A stretch of 7,369 bases of DNA from Methanosarcinales archaeon (GTDB lineage Archaea > Halobacteriota > Methanosarcinia > Methanosarcinales > Methanogasteraceae): contig JAUWCK010000049.1 of NCBI GenBank assembly GCA_030609345.1, positions 1 to 7,369 on the forward strand. The letters run 5' to 3'. This document shows, piece after piece, positions 1 to 5,154 of this stretch. The translations under genes were made by a program, and so were the position numbers. Within the stretch, counting starts at the first letter, position 1; each line of letters begins with the position of its first letter. The notes beneath the pieces are model-generated. The model searched no databases. It was given only the letters and a program-made list of their open reading frames with translations, and had not been told where the DNA came from.

Positions 1-1
1 A

Positions 2-487
2 AAACTGCTGAGCGATGAAAAGGAGCGGGCAGAGCATGTGATGCTCGTCGATCTCGGCAGAAACGATGTGCGGATGGTGTCGAAACCGGGAACGGTTCGA
101 GTCGAGGATTTCATGACTGTGCGGAAGTACTCGCATCTCCAGCACATCGAGAGCACGGTTACAGGAATACTGCGAGACGACTCTGATGCGTTCGATGCGA
201 CACGCGCGATCTTTCCCGCGGGCACGCTATCCGGTGCGCCGAAGATCCGTGCGATGGAGATCATCGACGCACTCGAGAAGGATGCCCGCGGGATTTACGG
301 CGGCGGCGTTGGATATTACACATGGAACCGGGATGCTGACTTTGCAATCGTGATCAGGACGATTGTACTTTCCGGAGACAGGATGCTAATCCAGGCAGGG
401 GCTGGAATCGTTGCTGACTCGGATCCCACGTACGAATATCTGGAGACCGAGCGCAAGATGGCTGCGATGATGAAGGTGATCGAATGA
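2..487 (+). CDS. trpE: Anthranilate synthase component I, C-terminal part (5' end outside window)
   Basis: TrpE converts chorismate to anthranilate using ammonia delivered by TrpG, the first step of tryptophan synthesis. About 161 residues of the chorismate-binding domain are visible, in frame from base 2. Family landmarks appear in order: [19 protein letters not shown], the HIES motif (His-x-x-Ser), [27 protein letters not shown] and [19 protein letters not shown]. These are the C-terminal active-site blocks shared by TrpE, PabB and isochorismate synthases. The TrpG-type glutaminase directly downstream, overlapping by ATGA (484-487), favours TrpE over PabB. The reading frame is clean to its TGA. 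The GTG and ATG at 38-43 are internal codons, not starts, because the conserved block begins upstream of them. Confidence 0.93.
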   Translation, partial: KLLSDEKERAEHVMLVDLGRNDVRMVSKPGTVRVEDFMTVRKYSHLQHIESTVTGILRDDSDAFDATRAIFPAGTLSGAPKIRAMEIIDALEKDARGIYGGGVGYYTWNRDADFAIVIRTIVLSGDRMLIQAGAGIVADSDPTYEYLETERKMAAMMKVIE

Positions 488-1161
488 AAATACTGTTCGT
501 GAATAACAAGGACTCGTTCGTCTGGAATCTCGTCGAGTATGTCTCGATCTTCGAACCGGATACCGTGGTCATCCCGAACACAATAACGCTTGAGGAAGTC
601 CGGGAGATCGACCCGGATGGAATTGTGATCTCGCCTGGTCCTGGAAATCCGAACGATCCCCATGATATCGGATCGTGCATCGAGATCATCAGCGAGTGCG
701 CGGTTCCCTTGCTCGGCGTCTGCCTCGGCTGTCAGGCGATCAATGTTGCGTTTGGGGGCACGGTCGGGCACGCGTCTGTTGGTCCGGTTCACGGGAAGGC
801 GTCCGAGATTTATCATGACGGGGTCGGGATATACGATGGCATTCCGAATCCGTTTACTGGCGGCAGGTACCATTCGCTTGCCGTGGATCGGGTGTCGCCT
901 GATCTCGAGGTTGTGGCACACAGTCCTGACGGCGTCATCATGGGAATCAGGCACAAGCGGCGGCAGATCGAGGGCGTGCAGTTCCATCCCGAGTCTGTGC
1001 TGACGCCGGATGGACTTGGGATGATCGAGCGGTGGGTGGAGATGGTGGCTGGTGGGCGTAACGTCACTCAGGGCTTGAGAATATCTCCCAGATCGAACGC
1101 ATACACGCCAACACTCCGCAACGTCTCCTTGTCCTCGATCTGTTTTGCGATTATCCCGTAA
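484..1161 (+). CDS. trpG: Anthranilate synthase component II (glutamine amidotransferase) with an abnormal C-terminal extension
   Basis: TrpG is the class I glutamine amidotransferase that releases ammonia for TrpE. The N-terminus ([13 protein letters not shown]), the oxyanion block SPGPGNP (50-56), the nucleophile in GVCLGCQAI (Cys80), the RYHSL block (128-132) and the triad end FHPES (His168, Glu170) are all present, so the catalytic core looks intact. The start ATG overlaps the trpE stop, so the two are translationally coupled. TrpG proteins usually end about 190 residues in, just after the helix read here as [10 protein letters not shown]. This frame instead runs on to 225 residues. The tail from about residue 192 ([12 protein letters not shown] onward) is read antisense through the 3' end of the opposite-strand ATPase gene and resembles no TrpG sequence. 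A second copy of the normal TrpG end, with a stop, lies at 2512-2589. I infer that an insertion removed the native stop and added the tail. The catalytic region upstream should still fold. Confidence 0.93.
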   Translation: MKILFVNNKDSFVWNLVEYVSIFEPDTVVIPNTITLEEVREIDPDGIVISPGPGNPNDPHDIGSCIEIISECAVPLLGVCLGCQAINVAFGGTVGHASVGPVHGKASEIYHDGVGIYDGIPNPFTGGRYHSLAVDRVSPDLEVVAHSPDGVIMGIRHKRRQIEGVQFHPESVLTPDGLGMIERWVEMVAGGRNVTQGLRISPRSNAYTPTLRNVSLSSICFAIIP

Positions 1162-2483
1162 TACTCACGCCTCGAATCATTGTGCCACCGGATCAAGTCG
1201 GATTTGCGATGTAGAGCATTCAGTATCCTTGTTACATCATGCCGCGAGAGGTTGCTCCATTTCACCTCGCCGATGAACAACTGCCTAGCGCCATCCGTAT
1301 CAGCCCCGGTGGCAACGATATCGATCTCATCACCACGATACCACCATGCTCCGCAATCGTCCGGTAAAAATCCAATATTGAGCCTTCTCCGTCTGATAAG
1401 GTCACGTATCAGCTCTTCGAAGACGAATCCGAGATATTGATCGTATTTCTTCTCTATTTTTGGTGTGATATCGATTTCAGCCTCGATATTATTCTTATTC
1501 GGAAGTACAAATCGGAAATAGAATTTAAAATAATTATCTTTTATCTTGTACAACGATCGCTTGGACTTGCTCGCGACGGTGGCAGGAAGTTCGGAATCAA
1601 CGATCCCGACACGCCTTAAATTGTGGAGGTAGCGTGACAGCGCGCCTTTGTCGATACCGGTGGCGTTTGCGATCTCGGAAAGTTTTCTGTTTCCTTCTGC
1701 GATAGTTTTGAGGATGAACATGTAATTTCGCGGCTCTCTGAACTCTTCCCGGAGTAGAATGTCAGCCTCCTCGTACAGGAAACTGCCCTTCGACAGGAAA
1801 TTCATGCGGAGATTCTCCCAGAAGTCGAGATCGGGCGAGAACTTCAGAAGATACTCAGGGATGCTGTCCATGCATCCATAGACTCGAATAAGCTCGTCGG
1901 TTGTGTATTTCGGGAAAAAATCCGCCAGATGTTCAAAATTTAATTTATCAAGTCTCCACTGCCCGCTTCTTCTGCCATATAATGGGGATTTGTATCCAAG
2001 AACCTCTGTTTCCATCATCCCGATGCTGGAACCACTCAGTATGAGCATTACATTTCGCTTGCTCAGGTTCAGATCCCATATTCTCTGGAAAAACGACGGT
2101 ATGCCCCGGTTTAGCTTTATGAGGTATGGAAATTCATCAATTGCGAATATGATCCGCTCTTCGCCGCGATACCACCCGAAAAACTCGTCAAACAGCTCTT
2201 CGAACCCGCCGATTCTCATTTTTATGAACGAGTCTTCTCCGAGGAAATCCCCCATCTGCCGCTGCAACATTATGATATTCTCGGATTCACTGTATTCCGC
2301 GGGCAGAAAGTAAATCCCTGCCTTTCCGTGGAGAAATTCTGTGATCAGACGGGTTTTGCCAATCCTGCGCCGCCCGTAGATTATTATGAATTCCGGTTCT
2401 CCGCTTTCGTACCTGCTGTTGAGATATCCCAGTTCCAGATCACGGTTTATGAACCGTCCTGCAAATTGTTGATTCACAATCAT
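1068..2483 (-). CDS. Archaeal ATPase with winged-helix and DUF234 (PD-(D/E)XK-like) C-terminal domain
   Basis: This 471-residue protein has the order typical of the ATPase_2/DUF234 family, which is abundant in archaeal and some bacterial genomes. A P-loop NTPase domain comes first, with Walker A GRRRIGKT at 37-44, Walker B IIFAIDE with Asp116-Glu117, and a sensor-like LILSGSS at 147-153. A helix-turn-helix follows at about 262-295 (LSEIANATGIDKGALSRYL), then the DUF234 region from about 310. That last part contains FEELIRDL (355-362), GDEIDIV (384-390) and IGEVKW (404-409), which fit the E, D and ExK positions of a PD-(D/E)XK nuclease fold. The biological role of the family is not established. 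It is often considered an accessory, mobile-type gene, and a DNA-directed activity is inferred. The gene is visibly AT-richer than its neighbours, lies antisense to the trpEG operon and separates two copies of the trpG 3' end. No clear Shine-Dalgarno or TATA box precedes the ATG. The end overlaps the extended trpG frame by 94 bp tail to tail. Confidence 0.9.
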   Translation of the reverse strand: MIVNQQFAGRFINRDLELGYLNSRYESGEPEFIIIYGRRRIGKTRLITEFLHGKAGIYFLPAEYSESENIIMLQRQMGDFLGEDSFIKMRIGGFEELFDEFFGWYRGEERIIFAIDEFPYLIKLNRGIPSFFQRIWDLNLSKRNVMLILSGSSIGMMETEVLGYKSPLYGRRSGQWRLDKLNFEHLADFFPKYTTDELIRVYGCMDSIPEYLLKFSPDLDFWENLRMNFLSKGSFLYEEADILLREEFREPRNYMFILKTIAEGNRKLSEIANATGIDKGALSRYLHNLRRVGIVDSELPATVASKSKRSLYKIKDNYFKFYFRFVLPNKNNIEAEIDITPKIEKKYDQYLGFVFEELIRDLIRRRRLNIGFLPDDCGAWWYRGDEIDIVATGADTDGARQLFIGEVKWSNLSRHDVTRILNALHRKSDLIRWHNDSRREYYGIIAKQIEDKETLRSVGVYAFDLGDILKP

Positions 2484-2511
2484 TATGATTTACTGTCAAC
2501 TACTTGAGCTT

Positions 2512-2589
2512 TTCCATCCCGGGTCTGTGCTGACGCCAGATGGGCAGGGGATGATTGAGCGGTGGGTTTCGGTGGTCCGGGGTTCATGA
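2512..2589 (+). pseudogene. Displaced duplicate of the trpG 3' end
   Basis: This short stretch reads FHPGSVLTPDG, then QGMIERWVSVVRGS and a TGA. It aligns without gaps to the end of the intact trpG: positions 2512-2567 match 982-1037 at 50 of 56 bases by my count, and similarity fades after that. It has no start codon and is cut off from the rest of trpG by the ATPase gene, so it cannot make a working protein. The triad glutamate of FHPES is changed to glycine here (GAG to GGG), consistent with loss of constraint. The natural-looking stop suggests it is the original gene end pushed aside by the insertion. Alternatively, it arrived with transferred DNA. Confidence 0.85.
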
Positions 2590-2634
2590 CCGAACGCAGC
2601 ATAAGGTGACAGCCCCCTGCCTGACAAGCCCTGA

Positions 2635-2647
2635 CAAAGTATATATG
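2635..2647 (+). promoter_or_regulatory. BRE/TATA promoter of the AMMECR1 gene
   Basis: An archaeal-type promoter is visible: CAAAG (BRE-like, 2635-2639) followed by TATATATG (2640-2647). The box ends 25 bases before the ATG at 2673. With the usual TATA-to-start distance, transcription would begin at or within a few bases of the start codon, so the mRNA is probably leaderless or nearly so. Two copies of CCTGACAA lie 10 bp apart at 2620-2627 and 2630-2637, the second running into the BRE. They could be a regulator site, but this is a guess. Confidence 0.6.
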
Positions 2648-2672
2648 TAGAGTTCATGGCAATGATATATCG

Positions 2673-3254
2673 ATGCTCGACAGAGATGAGGGAACCATTG
2701 CGGTCAGACTGGCGCGGTCAGCGATAAAAGCCCACCTCTCAGGAGAAGTTGTGGAAACCGGCGATCTGCCAGAGGTGTTTGGGGAAAAGCGAGGCGTATT
2801 CGTTACCTTACACAAGAACGGAGACCTTCGCGGATGCATCGGCTACCCGGAGCCGGTCATGCCGCTTAAGGATGCGATTCTCGACTCTGCTGTGAGTGCT
2901 GCGGTGCGTGACCCGAGATTTCCGCCTGTCAGGTACGAGGAGATGGAAGAAATCGTCGTGGAGGTGACAATACTCACGCCTCCTGTAAAAATCGATGCAA
3001 TGCCTTCGGACCTGTCGAAACATGTTGAAGTCGGAAGGCACGGGCTCATCGTCAGAAAAGGCGTCTATCAGGGTCTGCTGCTGCCACAGGTGGCGACAGA
3101 ATGGGGCTTTGATGCAGAGGAGTTTCTCAGCCAGACCTGCATAAAAGCGGGACTGCTCCCTGATGCATGGCTCACCGGCGCAGCGGTGTATTCCTTCGAG
3201 GGGCAGATCTTTACTGAACTCGAACCGGATGGTGATGTCGTTAGCAAGGATTAG
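2673..3254 (+). CDS. AMMECR1 domain protein
   Basis: This 193-residue protein covers the whole AMMECR1 domain (PF01871/TIGR00296 type), conserved from archaea to humans. Its hallmark is LRGCIGY at 52-58, preceded by the strand [11 protein letters not shown]. Further conserved blocks are AVRDPRFPP (77-85), [10 protein letters not shown] (121-130), [11 protein letters not shown] (134-144), the C-IKAGL-PDAWL segment (156-167) and VYSFEG (172-177). The biochemical function is unknown. In many prokaryotes the domain is found with MEMO-type and radical SAM proteins, neither of which is in this window. The protein has no signal peptide or membrane segment and is presumably cytoplasmic. ATG 2673 follows a TATA box at leaderless spacing and has no Shine-Dalgarno sequence. 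The end of the gene overlaps by 20 bp the start of the downstream cyclophilin-like gene, so the two probably formed an operon. Confidence 0.92.
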   Translation: MLDRDEGTIAVRLARSAIKAHLSGEVVETGDLPEVFGEKRGVFVTLHKNGDLRGCIGYPEPVMPLKDAILDSAVSAAVRDPRFPPVRYEEMEEIVVEVTILTPPVKIDAMPSDLSKHVEVGRHGLIVRKGVYQGLLLPQVATEWGFDAEEFLSQTCIKAGLLPDAWLTGAAVYSFEGQIFTELEPDGDVVSKD

Positions 3255-3325
3255 GATCGTTATAGGAGACGGGAGATGCCCAACTTGAGGCGGAACGCTT
3301 CGATGATCTCTGCCATGAGACTGTA

Positions 3326-3348
3326 ATGGACTCCCGATAGGAGTCCAT
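3326..3348 (+). repeat. Perfect hairpin 1 in the cyclophilin-like pseudogene
   Basis: ATGGACTCC (3326-3334) and GGAGTCCAT (3340-3348) are perfect 9-bp inverted arms around the loop CGATA. The TAG that interrupts the gene (3338-3340) spans the loop and the first base of the right arm. It belongs to the segment that seems inserted relative to the protein family. Confidence 0.85.
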
Positions 3349-3350
3349 CG

Positions 3351-3377
3351 ATGCCACTGCCTGTAAAGGCAGGGCAT
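3351..3377 (+). repeat. Hairpin 2 with a GTAA tetraloop and one bulged A
   Basis: ATGCC (3351-3355) pairs with GGCAT (3373-3377), and CTGCCT (3357-3362) pairs with AGGCAG (3367-3372). The single A at 3356 is bulged and the loop is GTAA, a GNRA-type tetraloop if transcribed. It starts two bases after hairpin 1, and like hairpin 1 it begins with ATG and ends with CAT. Eleven base pairs with a GNRA loop resemble a structured RNA element, but no function can be assigned. Confidence 0.85.
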
Positions 3378-3717
3378 TATCCGCAATCCGTGGAGCGCTG
3401 CCGATAACAGGCATTGTGAGCAGATGGGGCGATGAGATATACTTCTCGACATCAGTGATCGCACCGGAAGAGAACCAGAAGGAACTTGTCGAGATCGGCG
3501 ATCTCGGGTACTGGCTGCCGCAGAACATGTTCTGCATCTTCTTTGGACCGACTCTGGCAAGCAAGGGCGATGAGATACGCCCTGCAAGCGCTGTCAACGT
3601 CTTTGGGAGGATTATCTGCGATGCTACCGTTGCTCTGCTGCTGATTAGGGGGTTGCTCGGATGCTGGAACTAAAAGCACGGATCAGGGCGCTGCTGTGAA
3701 GGACTGGCGCGTAAAGA

Positions 3718-4815
3718 CTATTCACGATTCCTGATAGTGATCATGGTAATCGTGACATTCTCCACAGGTCTGTCTCTGGAGTCTGTCTCTACCTCTGCAA
3801 TCGCACGCACGACATCCATCCCGTTGATCACCCTGCCAAATACCGCATACTGCCCATCAAGTTTGTGTTGCGCTCCATCACAGATATAGAACTGGCTGGA
3901 TGCGCTGTCCGGATGCTGTGATCGCGCCATGGCAACCGCGCCATCGACATGAGTCAGCTCGGGATGAGTCTCCAGCTTAATCATCTTTCCAGAGCCGCCT
4001 GTGCCATCGCCTTTCGGATCTCCGCCCTGAATCATGAAGTCGTCGATCACGCGGTGGAAGATCAGACCATTATAGAATCCGCGATTTGCCAGTTCGATGA
4101 AGTTTGAGGTGGTGTCCGGCGCCCGCGCTTCATAGAGTTCCATGGTCATCGTCCCCATGCTCGTCTCGATATCAGCGATCCGGTTCTCTTCCTCGGTCTT
4201 CTCCGTCGTATCTGCCACAGTGGTCCCCTTGTCGCTGTCAGCACCATCATCCCCAGCCACCACATCTTCACTGCCGATAGAAACGAGTTTCACATCAAAG
4301 ATCAGCGTCTTTCCTGCAAGTCGATGGTTGAAATCAATCACAACACTCGTATTTGTGACATCTGTTATGGTGCCTACCTGCCCCAGACTGGTGGTGAGCT
4401 TTTCTCCGATCACAGGCGTGATGCCTGCTGCACGCAATTCTTCGACCGGAACGGTTTGGACCATCTCCTCGCGGTGGACTCCATAAGCGTCTTCCGGCGG
4501 TATGGTCAGAGTCTTCTCTTCGCCTACAGCCATGCCAACGACACCAGCGTCAAATCCCTTAATCATCTGCCCTGCGCCGACCGTGAATCCGAGCGGCTGA
4601 TAATCCCTACTTGGATTGTATACTCCGTTTTCGATCGCAACGTCCTTCACAGATGTGTCAAAAACAGTACCGTCATCCAGTCTTCCGGTGTAGTCCACTA
4701 AAACTTGGTCGCCTTCTTTGACTGCCGCTGCATTGCCGCCGCTATCCGGGTCTATGCAGCCACTGCTGACAAGGATCAATGCCATTACGGTACAGATAAT
4801 AAGTCGTTTGTTCAT
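3718..4815 (-). CDS. FKBP-cyclophilin fusion lipoprotein (dual peptidyl-prolyl isomerase)
   Basis: The 365-residue protein (from ATG 4815) should catalyse cis-trans isomerisation of X-Pro bonds and assist folding outside the membrane. Residues 1-20 are a lipoprotein signal: MNKR, a hydrophobic core, then LVSSGC with Cys20 as the likely lipid anchor. An FKBP domain of the SlyD-like, insert-containing type spans about 36-182 ([37 protein letters not shown]). An acidic, Thr-rich linker (about 183-211) leads to a cyclophilin domain at about 213-362, with FHRV (catalytic Arg255), QGGDP (263-267), ASSQFYI and LDGQYAVFG. The tryptophan that binds cyclosporin in human CypA corresponds to Lys318, so drug insensitivity is expected. 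The frame also opens at GTG 4824, but that GTG lies inside the GGTGATC Shine-Dalgarno sequence, so ATG 4815 is the better start. A TATA box lies upstream. The gene is monocistronic here and converges on the cyclophilin-like pseudogene. Confidence 0.92.
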   Translation of the reverse strand: MNKRLIICTVMALILVSSGCIDPDSGGNAAAVKEGDQVLVDYTGRLDDGTVFDTSVKDVAIENGVYNPSRDYQPLGFTVGAGQMIKGFDAGVVGMAVGEEKTLTIPPEDAYGVHREEMVQTVPVEELRAAGITPVIGEKLTTSLGQVGTITDVTNTSVVIDFNHRLAGKTLIFDVKLVSIGSEDVVAGDDGADSDKGTTVADTTEKTEEENRIADIETSMGTMTMELYEARAPDTTSNFIELANRGFYNGLIFHRVIDDFMIQGGDPKGDGTGGSGKMIKLETHPELTHVDGAVAMARSQHPDSASSQFYICDGAQHKLDGQYAVFGRVINGMDVVRAIAEVETDSRDRPVENVTITMITIRNRE

Positions 4816-4818
4816 GCC

Positions 4819-4825
4819 GATCACC
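4819..4825 (-). promoter_or_regulatory. Shine-Dalgarno site deciding the FKBP-cyclophilin start
   Basis: On the minus strand GGTGATC precedes ATG 4815 by three bases and matches the archaeal 16S rRNA 3' end. It contains the in-frame GTG 4824, which would otherwise extend the protein by three residues (V-I-G). The site therefore argues for ATG 4815. Confidence 0.65.
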
Positions 4826-4842
4826 CTATTTCTGCGTTTGTG

Positions 4843-4850
4843 CTATATAA
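4843..4850 (-). promoter_or_regulatory. TATA box of the FKBP-cyclophilin gene
   Basis: TTATATAG on the minus strand is a good archaeal TATA box centred about 31 bases before ATG 4815. The predicted transcription start is near 4820, close to the Shine-Dalgarno site, which implies a very short leader. The exact start is uncertain. Confidence 0.55.
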
Positions 4851-4962
4851 GTGCTGTTATGAGTCTTTGGTAACGACTCTGTCGTCGAGGCTTGCGTTAT
4901 CTCGCGTTGCGGTACCAAAAACCCGCAGACTTTTTGATATTTTCGAAATCAGGTTTTTTGGA

Positions 4963-5047
4963 AAACTACAGAGGACACAGAGTGACACAGAGGGGGCGAA
5001 AGATAAAAATAACAACTCTCTGTGATCCTCTGTGCTCTCTGTGGTTT
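4963..5047. repeat. Inverted repeat made of ACAGAG units
   Basis: The left arm (4963-4994) holds three ACAGAG units at 10-base spacing. The right arm (5016-5047) is its imperfect reverse complement, about 25 of 32 positions matching by my alignment, separated by 21 AT-rich bases. The arms could form a long hairpin. Similar CACAGAG/CTCTGTG-rich units are familiar as dispersed intergenic repeats in various prokaryotic genomes. Another TTACAGAGAGAG stretch lies nearby at about 5102-5113. No transposase or terminal target duplication is visible. Confidence 0.8.
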
Positions 5048-5154
5048 AATCTTCCTTAGTATAACCGGATCCTTAGGAAGTGAAAAAGTGCATCGACGCG
5101 AATTACAGAGAGAGCCACGAACATCTTATGTGATCGCAGCGCAAGGGTTGGCTG

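Larger units (their letters stand above)
3235..3699 (+). pseudogene. Broken cyclophilin-like (DUF369/PF04126 family) gene
   Basis: The core is read from about 3383 to 3621: AIRGALPITGIVSRWGDEIYF, then EIGDLGYWLPQNMFCIFFGPT and GDEIRPASAVNVFGRI. This matches the small cyclophilin-like fold family typified by Thermotoga TM1367, normally about 120 residues. The N-terminus is also recognisable but disrupted. ATG 3235 gives [12 protein letters not shown], then an extra base near 3271-3275 shifts the frame to GDAQLEAERFDDLCHETV. An in-frame TAG follows at 3338-3340. About 57 bases between HETV and AIRGALP have no family counterpart and form two hairpins. At the 3' end the frame after DATV turns into LLLIRGLLGCWN. 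A second frame ending at TGA 3697 (GTKARIRALL) looks closer to the expected end, so another shift is likely. The longest unbroken frame, from GTG 3416 to 3673, lacks the N-terminal strands. It is a decayed gene unless the breaks are sequencing errors. It follows AMMECR1 with a 20-bp overlap and faces the FKBP-cyclophilin gene tail to tail. Confidence 0.75.
4816..5154. other. Divergent intergenic region with repeats
   Basis: These 339 bases lie between the divergently read FKBP-cyclophilin and AIR-synthase-like genes. They hold the TATA box and Shine-Dalgarno site of the former. There is also a loose 7-bp inverted pair, TTTGGTA near 4865 and TACCAAA near 4912, and the ACAGAG inverted repeat at 4963-5047. 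A second inverted pair lies at 5051-5080: CTTCCTTAG against CTTAGGAAG, 8 of 9 positions pairing. A weak CTTATGTG at about 5125-5132 could be a TATA-like element for the downstream gene. A frame stays open across part of the region but resembles no protein family, so I do not call a gene. I see no tRNA. Confidence 0.6.

Noticed and set aside
3338..3340. The in-frame TAG in the cyclophilin-like gene read as pyrrolysine, with the hairpin as an insertion signal
   Set aside because: The TAG lies within a segment absent from the family, and the gene also has frameshifts before and after it, so decay explains it better. No pyrrolysine genes are in the window.
3326..3382. The hairpin segment as an archaeal bulge-helix-bulge intron
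   Set aside because: I could not find a 4-bp helix flanked by two 3-base bulges at the junctions, and removing the segment would leave the other frameshifts.
2808..3587. A long minus-strand open frame opposite AMMECR1 and the pseudogene
   Set aside because: The translated sequence is Arg/Ser/His/Cys-rich with no family features, and the opposite strand encodes the conserved proteins.
4705..5025. A + strand open frame of 106 residues across the start of the FKBP-cyclophilin gene and the intergenic region
   Set aside because: It is antisense to the signal-peptide region, continues through the inverted repeat and resembles no protein.
4963..5047. ACAGAG units as a CRISPR array
   Set aside because: The units are only 6-8 bases at 10-base spacing and arranged as inverted arms. 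There are no spacers and no cas genes.
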